Below are positions 1-8,708 of a stretch of 25,256 nucleotides of DNA, piece after piece; the first letter of the stretch is position 1, and every line of letters begins with the position of its first letter. The stretch is from a virus. A program made the translations under genes and the position numbers. The notes beneath the pieces are model-generated. The model ran no database searches. It worked only from the letters and a program-made list of their open reading frames with translations, and was not told the origin of the DNA. The DNA is taken from positions 3,067 through 28,322 of the IMG/VR virus record IMGVR_UViG_3300030419_007104; one strand, given 5' to 3'.

Positions 1-1811
1 ATATGCTCTCCAGTATTAGCGATCATAGTTCCGCGAACTCCACCGCCAAAAGCAAAATTAGGAATAGCTACAGGTTTGGCAGAACGACTAACCCCTCCTA
101 CTCCGCGCGCTATATCATGAGCTTCTCCAGCCATACCGGGTATAAATCCGCTAGCTCCTCGTCCTGCACCTTTACCTCCTCCTGCTGCTAACACAGTAGT
201 TTGAGTGCCTTTAGGCATGCGCATTAACGTGGCCGCAATATTACGTATTGACTTTTCTTGAGCGTCTAAATCTTGTTTCGCTGCTTCAGCATGCGCCGCA
301 AATATGCCGGCTTGTCTTGCAGCATTGCCTTCTTCTGCTGCTATCATGTCAGCCAACCCAGCCTCAGATCTCATTGCAGTTTCAATAATTTGTTCTAACT
401 GAGCTCTTTTTTGGGTTTCAGTTGTAATACCAGCTAAGGCAGGTAAAGATTTTAACAAATATGAAGTAGTATTAATGAAAACTTTACCAATGAGTCCCAC
501 GATAGCCACAAAGCCGGGGCCACCGATAACATTTTTAATTCCTTTTAAAAGTCCATTGGCTATTTCGCTGCCCGCTCCTTCACCATCTATAATATCATTC
601 AACCCTTTCATCATACTCGACAGAGGGTCTAGTAAAGCTTTAGCTATCGGTTCAAATGTAGCTCTACCAATATTTTCTTGAAGTCTTTTAAATTCTAAAC
701 CAGTTTGAGTTGTTAAAGCAGATAAAGTTTTATTTAATTGGGCGGTAGCTTGATCAGCCTCATTGGTAGCATTTACAGATACTTTTAATGCTTGGCTAAA
801 TGTAGATTGCTGCTTATTTAAATCTCTTAATATTGCAGATAAAATGTTAGCTTGGAAAACACCGGCTACCTGCTCACGTAGATAAGCTTGGTTTTGATCA
901 GCTAGACCTTTGTAAGATTTGGCGAAATTATCTAAAATTCGTATTGCGGGTAATGTTGCGCCTTCTACATCCTTTACAGCTACACCATAAGCTTCTAATG
1001 CTTCTAAAGTACTTTGACGTTGCAAACGCGTAAAAATAGTTTTCATGGCGTTACCAATAACAGCACCGCCTCGACCCGTGGTTTGCTGAACAGCAGTGAC
1101 CATAGCATTTAATTCATCAAAACCTACTTTAGCATCTTTAGCTGAAGACCCCACTCGACCAATCGCCTCTACTAGATCTCGAGCGCCAACAGCAAATTTT
1201 GTTTCTACAGCTACAAACTTATTTACTGAACTGGTGGTAGTCACCATCGCATTATCAAAAGCGTTGACTGTGGCAGTTAAAGAACTCACCGCTTTATCTG
1301 CATTAATACCCGTCAAACGAACTAACGTTAAAGCATCAGAAGTTCTTTTGAGGGTTTCTTCTGTTTTTAAACCTTGACGAGCAAACTCTAGAGCGGCTTT
1401 AGTTGTATCTTGAAATGCAGTAGCGTTTTTCTTACCAATCTCAAAAAGATCATTTCCAAATTTGGATAAATCTTTGTTTGACATTTGAAGAATACGATTG
1501 ATATCTGCAAAAGCTTTTCCTACTTCAACTGTAGTTTTAGCCAGTTCTTTAAACGCTTTAGAAATTCCTCCTATAACGGCTGTAGATGCACCGAACGCAA
1601 TAACACGAGCATTAGAAGCTGCTAACGCTGAGTCAAATTGTTTTAAGTCTCCAGTAATACGACCCAAAGGTTGACGAAACCCTTTTTCATTAACTTTAAG
1701 CTTGAGTTCTGCACCAGACTTATTAAGCGCTTGTTGCGCCATTTTTCTTCCACGCTCAACTTCACGCAGCCAGTGCTTTTGATCAATACCTACTTTTAGA
1801 TCTACAGACAT
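1..1811 (-). CDS. Phage tail tape measure protein, partial (open at left edge)
   Basis: This reading frame runs unbroken from an ATG at 1811 through the left edge, giving 603 whole codons of the N-terminal part. Tape measure proteins set tail length and line the tail tube. The conserved core of the TP901-1-type minor tail/tape measure family is visible around residues 100-270, including the stretch GRGGAVIGNAMKTIFTRLQR near residue 245. The N-terminus (MSVDLKVGIDQ) is a usual opening. A hydrophobic segment lies near residues 430-460 and a glycine-rich stretch (GGGKGAGRGASG) near residue 540. It follows two chaperone-position genes and has its own promoter-like motif in the 28-base gap before it. 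The family call is firm; total length and any C-terminal enzymatic domain are unknown because the gene is cut. Confidence 0.9.
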   Translation of the reverse strand, partial: MSVDLKVGIDQKHWLREVERGRKMAQQALNKSGAELKLKVNEKGFRQPLGRITGDLKQFDSALAASNARVIAFGASTAVIGGISKAFKELAKTTVEVGKAFADINRILQMSNKDLSKFGNDLFEIGKKNATAFQDTTKAALEFARQGLKTEETLKRTSDALTLVRLTGINADKAVSSLTATVNAFDNAMVTTTSSVNKFVAVETKFAVGARDLVEAIGRVGSSAKDAKVGFDELNAMVTAVQQTTGRGGAVIGNAMKTIFTRLQRQSTLEALEAYGVAVKDVEGATLPAIRILDNFAKSYKGLADQNQAYLREQVAGVFQANILSAILRDLNKQQSTFSQALKVSVNATNEADQATAQLNKTLSALTTQTGLEFKRLQENIGRATFEPIAKALLDPLSSMMKGLNDIIDGEGAGSEIANGLLKGIKNVIGGPGFVAIVGLIGKVFINTTSYLLKSLPALAGITTETQKRAQLEQIIETAMRSEAGLADMIAAEEGNAARQAGIFAAHAEAAKQDLDAQEKSIRNIAATLMRMPKGTQTTVLAAGGGKGAGRGASGFIPGMAGEAHDIARGVGGVSRSAKPVAIPNFAFGGGVRGTMIANTGEH

Positions 1812-1820
1812 AATTCTAAT

Positions 1821-1840
1821 CTAATTTATACACTTTTTTT
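1821..1840 (-). promoter_or_regulatory. Promoter-like motif before tape measure gene
   Basis: On the minus strand an A-tract is followed by GTGTATAAATTAG, with 22 bases from the first G to the ATG. It matches the motif repeated before many genes in this window and fills the short gap after the preceding stop codon. No Shine-Dalgarno sequence is seen. Confidence 0.6.
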
Positions 1841-2832
1841 TAGCCCTTTAATACCTTCATTAGATCTTTCATGTCCATTTTACCACCTTTTTCTTTTAAT
1901 TTTGCGGAGAGGCTATCTCCTTCTGAACCTTTTATGCCTAAATAATCATAATCTTCTTTTTTGGCCCCTACTATGGTGGAAGCCCCATCTTTATCCATAT
2001 TCTTTAATTTATCTTTTGCTTTTTCTTGGGCATTCACATAATCTAAGATTTTTTCAGGATTAGTTCGTATTCTATCGGGAATTTTAGTATAGTTTTCAAA
2101 AATATTTTTAAACATTCTCGCATAGATTATTAATTTAACTTGATTAATAGAAAGCTCAAAAAGAGGCGCGGAAAACATATTATTTACATTTTCACAAAAA
2201 GGCATATAAGGTTGAAAAAAATCTTGAAGTACAATTTTTTGTATATTTAAATCATCAAATACTCCATAAGAAGAATTATAAAGCCGAACAATTTCAGCCA
2301 TTTCACTTCGAGTCATTTCATCTACTTGTTTTTGATTATAGTAAGTTTTAAGTAATTTTGAATCTTGATATAACGAACGGACAATATAGTGATCGGAAAC
2401 TCTACTATCAGCATATTTTTCACAAGTTTGACCGATTAATTCGTCTTTTTTGCTTTCATAAAAACTTATCTTTTTTTGTGCTTCTAGTATTTCTTCATTA
2501 ACTCGATCAATTTCTGCTTTTAGATAAAGTTCTTTTTTAGTAGTTTGAACTTGGGAAAGGTATTTCTCCTGCTCTGTAATTTTGGCTTCATCAGAAGGTA
2601 GCCACAGTTCTTCTTCTTTTAGTCGATTTAACGCTTCAGCTTTAGTGGGAAGGCCTCTTGTTTTTGCTTTTTCATAAAAAGCATTACGCACCTCTTCAAT
2701 ATCTACCTGATCAAAAACAGATAAATGTTTTAAATAAGCGGGGGATTTTCTATAATTAATTGCAGACCAACCAAATACTATGTCTTTAAATAAATGTCGA
2801 AAATTAACATTAGCTTGGGTTGTCGATATCAT
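1840..2832 (-). CDS. Unknown protein in tail-chaperone position, second of two
   Basis: A 330-residue soluble protein with no signal peptide or membrane segment. Residues about 75-130 are charged and probably coiled coil (many K, E, Q). The C-terminus is rich in Lys, Asp and Gly and ends KGGKMDMKDLMKVLKG. It lies directly upstream of the tape measure gene and overlaps the end of the gene before it by 23 bases. That is where tail assembly chaperones sit in long-tailed phages, so a chaperone or other tape-measure-associated role is inferred from position only. The ATG at 2832 is preceded immediately by an in-frame TAA, so translation must start here or enter by frameshift inside the overlap. 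I see no recognisable family motif. Confidence 0.85.
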   Translation of the reverse strand: MISTTQANVNFRHLFKDIVFGWSAINYRKSPAYLKHLSVFDQVDIEEVRNAFYEKAKTRGLPTKAEALNRLKEEELWLPSDEAKITEQEKYLSQVQTTKKELYLKAEIDRVNEEILEAQKKISFYESKKDELIGQTCEKYADSRVSDHYIVRSLYQDSKLLKTYYNQKQVDEMTRSEMAEIVRLYNSSYGVFDDLNIQKIVLQDFFQPYMPFCENVNNMFSAPLFELSINQVKLIIYARMFKNIFENYTKIPDRIRTNPEKILDYVNAQEKAKDKLKNMDKDGASTIVGAKKEDYDYLGIKGSEGDSLSAKLKEKGGKMDMKDLMKVLKG

Positions 2833-3586
2833 TTATAATTTTATCGAAATCTTGTTTGGTAGTCTCATTGCTAAAATACCAGTAACTTAGTAAAGCCGCC
2901 AACTTACCCGACACTAATTCGAATAACGAATCTTGTTTCTCATCTTTTTCATAGTAGGAGTCGACTTTTGCCTCAAATGTATCTCCTTTAAATAAAGGCT
3001 CCCACTCGGCCTCTTGATCGTCGCTTTTCTTTAAATAGCTTAAATGAGTTACATACCACATAACTATTCTATTTTGAGCTTTTGTGTCAGCCGTGTGATT
3101 AAATAGACTTTGATAAGAAGATTCTAATTGTACAATGTCGCGACGACAGATACCTACCCTTGCGCTTAATTTATCTAGCTCTTTTTGAACTTTTTCATTT
3201 AGACGCTTAACATTTTTATTTTGAAGGGTGCGCCTTGTGTATTCAGCTTCAGCATCAGCTAATTCCGCGTAAAGATCTACGAGTTTATTGGCATCGGCTT
3301 CCGCCAATAAACCTCCAGTATCTGAATATTTTTTGGCAAGCATAGCTTTGGTTAAAATTCCCTTTTTAATACAATTACTCATTTCAATAGAAAATTCCAT
3401 ATCGGCCTCTTCGAGTTCACGACGAGTAGGTTCTTTAATGCCAATGGTAAAAGGTACTTTTTTTTCTACTTTTTTAGTAATTTCTACTTCTTCTTCGACA
3501 CCTTTATCATTTTTACGCTTTTCCTTAGTCTTTTCTTGGACTTCACGCACATCTTCCACTGTAAAAGAGTATATTTCCTTGAACAT
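2810..3586 (-). CDS. Putative tail assembly chaperone, first of two
   Basis: A 258-residue, highly charged protein and the first gene of the minus-strand tail transcript. An N-terminal segment with KVPFTIGIKEPTRRELEEAD is followed by a helical region (residues about 60-175) and a second acidic helical part. Length, position upstream of the tape measure gene and the charged helical make-up fit a tail assembly chaperone, but the sequence alone does not prove it. It is followed by an overlapping gene in another frame, as in the classic G/GT arrangement, though no convincing slippery site is seen. A promoter-like sequence lies upstream, divergent from the promoter of the plus-strand gene at 3657. 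Confidence 0.85.
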   Translation of the reverse strand: MFKEIYSFTVEDVREVQEKTKEKRKNDKGVEEEVEITKKVEKKVPFTIGIKEPTRRELEEADMEFSIEMSNCIKKGILTKAMLAKKYSDTGGLLAEADANKLVDLYAELADAEAEYTRRTLQNKNVKRLNEKVQKELDKLSARVGICRRDIVQLESSYQSLFNHTADTKAQNRIVMWYVTHLSYLKKSDDQEAEWEPLFKGDTFEAKVDSYYEKDEKQDSLFELVSGKLAALLSYWYFSNETTKQDFDKIINDIDNPS

Positions 3587-3604
3587 AAATCAGTAAAAAT
3601 AATA

Positions 3605-3621
3605 TTCTATATATACTTTTT
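3605..3621 (-). promoter_or_regulatory. Weak promoter-like motif, divergent
   Basis: On the minus strand an A-tract followed by GTATATATAGAA lies about 20 bases before the ATG at 3586. It resembles the repeated GTGTA motif but has an A where the second G should be, so it is a weaker match. Only 15 bases separate it from the plus-strand motif, so this gap is a divergent promoter region. Confidence 0.4.
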
Positions 3622-3636
3622 TTCTAAAGGTTTTTT

Positions 3637-3654
3637 AAAAAGTGTATAATATAA
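3637..3654 (+). promoter_or_regulatory. Promoter-like motif, near-consensus
   Basis: The sequence AAAAAGTGTATAATATAA lies with 15 bases from its first GTG to the ATG at 3657. If TATAAT here acts as a -10 element, transcription would start at or next to the ATG. It is almost identical to the motif at 7132-7147. Confidence 0.7.
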
Positions 3655-3656
3655 AC

Positions 3657-4109
3657 ATGGCCAGTTTAATCTCTGATAGCGAAAAAGCCACACTTCATAG
3701 TGTAATGGACGACCAAGCGGATACGTTTTCACGTGCCGTTACCATAGTTAAGGACCCTATAGTTACTGTTCCCACCCCTAGTTCTTCTTTTAATTCTATC
3801 TACGGTAACGCTGGAGCTACGACGCCCATAACCTATACTGAACAAAGCACCACTATTCAAGCTCGAATTCAATATGGGGCACAAATGGATGAAGATTACT
3901 TTACGGCATCTAAGTCGCCAAACCAAATTAAAGTAGATATTCCTGAAGGATTAGTAAGAATGAAAATAAAAGCTTCAGATTATGCGACAGTTTCTGAAGC
4001 CAAAAGGGTAGAGTTTGATGACCAAAAATTTTCTATTTATAGCGACTTTAGAGGGCATGGACTATTCGATACTAAATTTTATACTGTAATGTTAAAGAAA
4101 ATTACCTAA
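3657..4109 (+). CDS. Small virion neck/tail-completion-type protein, unassigned
   Basis: A 150-residue soluble protein. I chose the ATG at 3657 (MASLISDSEKATLHSVMDDQ) over an in-frame GTG at 3642 because that GTG lies inside the promoter-like motif. The middle and end look beta-rich, with ARIQYGAQMDEDYF and a C-terminus KFYTVMLKKIT. It starts a plus-strand run whose next two genes follow with 1- and 4-base overlaps and which leads into the tail tube genes. Head-closure, stopper or tail-completion roles are typical for small proteins in this place, but I do not recognise the family. Confidence 0.85.
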   Translation: MASLISDSEKATLHSVMDDQADTFSRAVTIVKDPIVTVPTPSSSFNSIYGNAGATTPITYTEQSTTIQARIQYGAQMDEDYFTASKSPNQIKVDIPEGLVRMKIKASDYATVSEAKRVEFDDQKFSIYSDFRGHGLFDTKFYTVMLKKIT

Positions 4110-4711
4110 TGGCACTTTTATCAAATAGGGATCTGCAAAACGTAACGCAGCAGATAGTTAAAGAAGACTCGTTTAAGCAAGAAGCTAAACAACTTGTCAA
4201 AAAAGAAATAGAAGCTATTCATAAACAATTTTTAAAAAGCTTCGACTCTCACCCCGTCACACTAGAAATTGAAGGTGGCGCGATGGCCACAAATATTAGC
4301 AAAACATTAGGAGGAATTGGAAATTTATTTACTTATATTGGCTTTGAAGCAGGCAGTAATCCAATCGCACCTTTACGCAGGTTATTAGAATTTTACCAAA
4401 TTCATTTTCATCCTCGAAAAAACTATATGTCTGTTAGAATTGAGGTTCCAACTAAAGAAGAAGTTTTTGCAGCTACCCCGATGCCATGGGCAACAGGGCG
4501 CAGTTGGGCACGAGGAATAGAAAGAGGTATATCAGGATTAGGCCAATATCTTGTTAAAAGTAGTAGAATAGCAAAATCTAAGTCTGGTTTTGCAATCCAA
4601 ACTGACGCGCCCGTAAGAGGCGGTAGATTTTCAAATACCTCTTATATGTCGGCTTTACTTAACGCATATTATAAAGAAATAGAAAAATTAGAGAAAAAAA
4701 CTTTTTCATGA
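4109..4711 (+). CDS. Putative neck/tail-completion protein
   Basis: A 200-residue protein whose ATG overlaps the previous stop as TAATG, implying translational coupling. The N-terminal 45 residues are helical and charged. They are followed by a Gly-rich region (GGAMATNISKTLGGIGNLF) and beta-type segments such as NYMSVRIEVPTKEEVF, and the C-terminus is a Lys-rich helix. Size, position and this helix-then-beta order resemble tail-completion proteins of the HK97 gp10 type, which join head and tail. This is a position and look-alike argument, not a firm family match. Confidence 0.85.
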   Translation: MALLSNRDLQNVTQQIVKEDSFKQEAKQLVKKEIEAIHKQFLKSFDSHPVTLEIEGGAMATNISKTLGGIGNLFTYIGFEAGSNPIAPLRRLLEFYQIHFHPRKNYMSVRIEVPTKEEVFAATPMPWATGRSWARGIERGISGLGQYLVKSSRIAKSKSGFAIQTDAPVRGGRFSNTSYMSALLNAYYKEIEKLEKKTFS

Positions 4712-5556
4712 AAACAGTATATCAACATGAACTTTTAAATAGCTTTTACTTATGGTTTGATAATTTTCTTACCAAAAAAGGAGATGCTTATAATACTTAT
4801 AGTACAGATTTTTATTATTACTCGGACGAGCGAATTCAAAATAAAGTAGTGTTCGGCTCACCTTATAAACAATGGGTATATGATAAAAATATCACTAACG
4901 CGCATATTAACCCGACCATAAGCGGTGACTCAGGGGCGATTGCGGCTGGCACAAGCGGGCTTAAATTTGATTTTGATAATGGCAGAATACTCTTTGACTC
5001 TGATTTTGCGACTGGCACAAATATAAGCGGCACATACAGTGTTAAAGATTTTAATGTTTATATCGCTAATCAAACCGAAGAATCAATGATTACAGCTACA
5101 AAATATAAAAGCAATAGCCGTTATGGACGTACTTTAACTTATGTAGCTCCTTATGATCAAGCTACACCAGCCGCTTTTCTTTCTTTGGGCGCTACCACCA
5201 ATGAACCATTTGCATTAGGAGGGACGGATAATACTATTACAGATGTAACTGCCGTCGTATTTGCTGAAAATATATATCAATTAGATGGGGCTCTTTCTGT
5301 AATGGCTGATTCTGCACATTCAGTTTTCGGCAATATTCCTTTTACTGGCTCACCTTTAGATGAATATGGAGATGTAAAGTCTGCCTATTCTACTGGGTAC
5401 GATTATACTAACGTTGCAGCGGATGGAGATTTCTATATGATTAATAGCGTTAATGTTTCAAAAATATCTGATAGCGCAAATAAAGTAATACCTGTTGATC
5501 TTTTTGTAGGGTTTATGGATTTTGAAGTCTACAAATACAGGAACCCTCGAAGTTAA
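4708..5556 (+). CDS. Unknown virion-associated protein in tail operon
   Basis: A 282-residue protein, joined to the preceding gene by an ATGA overlap. It is rich in Tyr, Asp, Ser, Thr and Asn, with few Lys clusters and no signal peptide or membrane segment, which suits a beta-structured virion protein. It is the last gene before the two tail-tube-like proteins, and there is no terminator between it and the first of them. A tail terminator or neck role is possible from position. No family motif is recognised. Confidence 0.85.
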   Translation: MKTVYQHELLNSFYLWFDNFLTKKGDAYNTYSTDFYYYSDERIQNKVVFGSPYKQWVYDKNITNAHINPTISGDSGAIAAGTSGLKFDFDNGRILFDSDFATGTNISGTYSVKDFNVYIANQTEESMITATKYKSNSRYGRTLTYVAPYDQATPAAFLSLGATTNEPFALGGTDNTITDVTAVVFAENIYQLDGALSVMADSAHSVFGNIPFTGSPLDEYGDVKSAYSTGYDYTNVAADGDFYMINSVNVSKISDSANKVIPVDLFVGFMDFEVYKYRNPRS

Positions 5557-5579
5557 ATGTTCTCAAATTCGAAAAAAAG

Positions 5580-5603
5580 TTGTAAATTATTTTAAATTTA
5601 CAA
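5580..5603. promoter_or_regulatory. Perfect inverted repeat before first tail-tube gene
   Basis: TTGTAAATT (5580-5588) and AATTTACAA (5595-5603) are exact inverted 9-mers with a 6-base spacer, ending 9 bases before the ATG at 5613. The left arm, preceded by an A-tract, also reads as a variant of the repeated promoter motif (AAAGTTGTAAATTA). It could be an operator, a paired promoter element or an AU-rich hairpin at the mRNA start. Confidence 0.55.
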
Positions 5604-5612
5604 TATACTATT

Positions 5613-7064
5613 ATGGCTAGAAACAGAGTAATTTATCAGAGTCAGGCTCTCTTCATGAGCCCTACATCCACTGGTTACCATCAGCAAACAGGCAATAAAT
5701 TTTGCTCTGTTGACGCTCCCGGTAATACCAATTGGACAGGAGTTACGGGTGTCAGTTTACCAGACGGTTCAATACCGGTTGGTGGTGGCGCAGCCGTTGT
5801 TTTAAATAGATCCCTAGTTGAGCCCCTTCACCGTGTTCAGTCTGCGAACTTTAATTTCACAATTAATCGCCAAGATATCAATGAATTCGGCAAACTGGCC
5901 AGATTAGATTCTATTGTGATGGAATCGCCCACCGTTGGTTTAGATTTTAATTATTATCTTACTGATGGCGGAAACGAACGTAAAATGGGTTTCAATATTC
6001 CTACTAATGGATCTGGAAGCGCTGCTAATCACGGCTCCCGACCTAATGCAAACACTGTAGCATGGACAGGAGATGGCTGTATATCTGGCTTTTCTGCTCT
6101 TTCTGGTTTGATCGAAGACACTCAAGGAAATAACTATTTTATTGTTACTTCTAAGGAAGGTACTGATGTTCAGGGAGATACAGTAGTAAATAATAATACT
6201 GATTTTGATGTTATTGGAATTGGTAATGGTTTCATTAGTGATTATTCTATTGATGCATCTGTAGGCGCTATTCCTACCGCAAGTGTTACAGTTGAAGCTT
6301 TTAATATTAAGGCAGATAACTACATTTCGGGAACTAGCAGCGATAACCAATCTGGAGTTATAATTCCGGGTGTTAATGACACAGATGGCCAGTTAGTAGA
6401 CGTTGGTTTCAATTTCCGTGGCGGCACTATTTCTACCACAGGAGATTATGTATCTGGAAGTCTTGTCGCAGATAATACAATTACTGCATTACGTCCCGGC
6501 GACATTCTGTTAGAATTCATTGATCCAGCTCCAGATGGTTCATTTAATACTGACGGTTTCGCTGTATTAAGCGGTGATGGATCAGCTCATATTCAAAGTT
6601 TTGGCGTTACTGTTCCAATGAGTCGTACGATTTTGGGCAGATTAGGTAATACATTTGGATATGCTCGTGTGATTGATCTTCCAATGAATATCGACATTAG
6701 TGTTTCTGCAATTCTTTCAGAATTAAGGTCAAATAACTTATTTGAAAGACTTGCAAGTACCGATAAGCATGACTTCCGTTTGACTATGCGCCGTTCTGCT
6801 GGCACAGGCAAACCGGGTGCTGATGCTATAATTATTGATGTTAAGGGAGCTCGACTTGAGGGTGAAAGTTATAGTAACGCTATCGGAGATAACGAAACTG
6901 TAGATATCACCTTCTCTACACAAGTAGGTGGCTCCAATGACACCGATAACGGTATCTTCATGAGGGGATCGTATGCCAGATGGCCTTCTATTCCGTACTG
7001 GGTATTAGGAGATCAAAAATCTCAAAAAGGTGGCTTAGCTAACGAAGTGTTAGTCCCATCCTAA
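5613..7064 (+). CDS. Tail tube-like major tail protein, copy 1
   Basis: A 483-residue virion protein. It is a clear paralogue of the next gene. Both begin MARNR[VI]IYQS and share a block around residues 85-130 (RQDINEFGKLARLDSIVMES) and a long C-terminal block with GNTFGY, RVIDLPMN, the AIGDN region and a final MRGSY/MEGSY. Repeated beta strands, the conserved C-terminal half and the position near the tape measure and neck genes fit a long tail tube protein. I see no sheath gene in the window. The middle (about residues 230-300) is not conserved between copies. A promoter-like inverted repeat lies upstream and a perfect terminator follows. No ribosome binding site is evident. A different tail structural role cannot be excluded. 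Confidence 0.85.
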   Translation: MARNRVIYQSQALFMSPTSTGYHQQTGNKFCSVDAPGNTNWTGVTGVSLPDGSIPVGGGAAVVLNRSLVEPLHRVQSANFNFTINRQDINEFGKLARLDSIVMESPTVGLDFNYYLTDGGNERKMGFNIPTNGSGSAANHGSRPNANTVAWTGDGCISGFSALSGLIEDTQGNNYFIVTSKEGTDVQGDTVVNNNTDFDVIGIGNGFISDYSIDASVGAIPTASVTVEAFNIKADNYISGTSSDNQSGVIIPGVNDTDGQLVDVGFNFRGGTISTTGDYVSGSLVADNTITALRPGDILLEFIDPAPDGSFNTDGFAVLSGDGSAHIQSFGVTVPMSRTILGRLGNTFGYARVIDLPMNIDISVSAILSELRSNNLFERLASTDKHDFRLTMRRSAGTGKPGADAIIIDVKGARLEGESYSNAIGDNETVDITFSTQVGGSNDTDNGIFMRGSYARWPSIPYWVLGDQKSQKGGLANEVLVPS

Positions 7065-7084
7065 TATCTTCAGAATATTAATTC

Positions 7085-7112
7085 AAAACCCCGCCTTCGG
7101 GCGGGGTTTTTT
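7085..7112 (+). terminator. Rho-independent terminator between the two tail-tube genes
   Basis: An 11-bp perfect stem (7085-7095 with 7100-7110), seven of its pairs G-C, is closed by a stable TTCG tetraloop. The T-run starts at 7107. An A-run on the 5' side means it may also work in reverse. It ends the transcript of copy 1 just before the promoter of copy 2. Confidence 0.93.
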
Positions 7113-7131
7113 ATTGTGAAATACTATAAAT

Positions 7132-7147
7132 AAAGTGTATAATATAA
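7132..7147 (+). promoter_or_regulatory. Promoter-like motif, near-consensus
   Basis: AAAGTGTATAATATAA directly follows the terminator, with 14 bases from its first GTG to the GTG start codon at 7149. It is nearly identical to the motif at 3637-3654. Being sandwiched between a terminator and a start codon is strong support that it is a promoter. Confidence 0.72.
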
Positions 7148-7148
7148 C

Positions 7149-8708
7149 GTGGCTAGAAATAGAATAATTTACCAAAGTGAGGCTCTTTACATTTCTCCAG
7201 CCTCAACAGGCTATCATCTTCAGTCAGGACAAGGAAGGGTTAGCTTGGTTAGTGGCGCGGGCCAATGGGACTATAACGCAAATTTATCTCAAGACTCTGC
7301 GGCCCAAACGGGCTCATTAAGGTGGAGTGGCATCAACGATCCAGCAACCGGAAGAGCTCCAAGCGACTGGGCTCCTAGTGGGCCATACGGTCCTAGTGGC
7401 AGCATTTATCGCACCCTTGTAGAGCCATTACACCGTGTGCAAAGTATCAATTTTGACTTTAATATCAATAGGCAAGACATTAATGAGTTTGGTAAATTAG
7501 CTCGTTTAGATTCGATTGTAATGGAATCCCCTACTGTTAACTTAAGTTTTGACTATTATTTAACAGACGGAGAAAATGAAAGAAAGATGGGTTTTAATAT
7601 TCCCACAAGCAATGGGGATGGAGGTTTTCGACCAGTCAGTGCAAACTATTGGACAGGCGATCTGGCTGTATCTGGACATAGTGCATTGTCAGGCCTTATA
7701 GATGATACTATTGGTAATAATTATTTTATTTTAGTTGGTAAAGAAGGAAAAGATTTAGATGGAGAGGCTATTACTAGTTATGTTTCAGACTCCACAAATT
7801 TTGATGTTATTAGTGTTGGCAACGGATTTATAAGTGATTACAGTGTTTCTGCAGCCGTAGGATCAGTTCCTACTGCCTCAGTATCTGTGGAAGCATTTAA
7901 TATAAAAACAGATAATAATGCGTCTGGTAATACTACTACTCATGGATTTATAAATGCCACAAACAATCCTCTTTCTTCTGGCAATGGCTTAAATTTTCCA
8001 TCTATCCCAGCTGTAGATCAAAACAATGGCACAAGTGGAATTCAGTTGAGTGATACTGCTAATTTTGGTGATAGTTCATGGGCTAGTGTTACCAGATTTG
8101 CACGGTTTAGCGTACCTTCTTATAATACTGGTACAGCCGATGTAGCAGCTTTAAGACCGGGAGATATACTCTTCTCTATGAGTAATTCGGGAGATTACAA
8201 AGGATTTACCGATATGAATGGAGCGGGTGAAGCTCATCTTCAGAGCATGACAATTAATGTGCCGATGAGTCGTACAATTTTGCAACGACTTGGTAATACT
8301 TTTGGTTATAGTAGAGTAATTGATCTTCCAATGAATGTAGATGTAAGTTTATCCGCTGTTCTATCGGAGCTTAATGAAAATAATTTATTTGAAACTTTAG
8401 CGTCTAACCAAACTCATGATTTTACGTTGACAATGAGAGAGCCTAATGCTTTAACAGGTGAACCGGGTGATACTGCATTAGTATTTAAAGTTAAAAACGC
8501 TCGCTTAGACAGTGAAAGTTTCAGCAGCGCGATAGGAGATAACCAAACAGTGGATATAGTTTTTACTACCCAAATTGGAGGCGCTAATGATACTGATAAT
8601 GGCTTATTTATGGAAGGAAGTTATTCCAGATTTTCAACTTTAAATTACTTCCCGTTAGGATCTAAAAAGACATTAGATGCAGCTTACAAGGGTGATGGGG
8701 GACAATAA
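7149..8708 (+). CDS. Tail tube-like major tail protein, copy 2
   Basis: A 519-residue paralogue of the preceding gene, starting at GTG (MARNRIIYQSEALYISPAST). It shares the RQDINEFGKLARLDSIVMES block, the YYLTDG.NERKMGFNIPT segment, a GNGFISDYS segment and the C-terminal IGDNQTVDI.FTTQIGG region. It has about 35 extra residues near the N-terminus (around residues 35-75) and an enlarged, Ser/Asn/Gly-rich middle (about 255-320). It has its own promoter, separated from copy 1 by a terminator, so the two can be expressed at different levels. Copy 2 may be a minor tube subunit, a tube-end protein or a decorated form. Its stop codon abuts the stop of the convergent gene with no gap. Confidence 0.85.
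   Translation: MARNRIIYQSEALYISPASTGYHLQSGQGRVSLVSGAGQWDYNANLSQDSAAQTGSLRWSGINDPATGRAPSDWAPSGPYGPSGSIYRTLVEPLHRVQSINFDFNINRQDINEFGKLARLDSIVMESPTVNLSFDYYLTDGENERKMGFNIPTSNGDGGFRPVSANYWTGDLAVSGHSALSGLIDDTIGNNYFILVGKEGKDLDGEAITSYVSDSTNFDVISVGNGFISDYSVSAAVGSVPTASVSVEAFNIKTDNNASGNTTTHGFINATNNPLSSGNGLNFPSIPAVDQNNGTSGIQLSDTANFGDSSWASVTRFARFSVPSYNTGTADVAALRPGDILFSMSNSGDYKGFTDMNGAGEAHLQSMTINVPMSRTILQRLGNTFGYSRVIDLPMNVDVSLSAVLSELNENNLFETLASNQTHDFTLTMREPNALTGEPGDTALVFKVKNARLDSESFSSAIGDNQTVDIVFTTQIGGANDTDNGLFMEGSYSRFSTLNYFPLGSKKTLDAAYKGDGGQ

Noticed and set aside
2810-2832. Programmed frameshift joining the two chaperone-position genes, as in G/GT
   Set aside because: Going from the first frame to the second needs a +1 or -2 shift. 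The second frame has a TAA directly before its ATG, so the shift would have to occur within 23 bases. I see no slippery heptamer or strong +1 site there. An overlapping start is simpler.
3642-3656. Upstream GTG start for the gene at 3657
   Set aside because: The GTG belongs to the near-consensus promoter motif (GTGTATAATATAA), and the five extra residues look like translated promoter. The ATG at 3657 fits the common spacing.
5940-6350. 136-residue minus-strand open frame inside tail-tube copy 1
   Set aside because: It is a shadow of a well-supported coding frame: Ile/Ser/Asn-rich composition, no promoter motif, no start context, and not kept in the paralogue.
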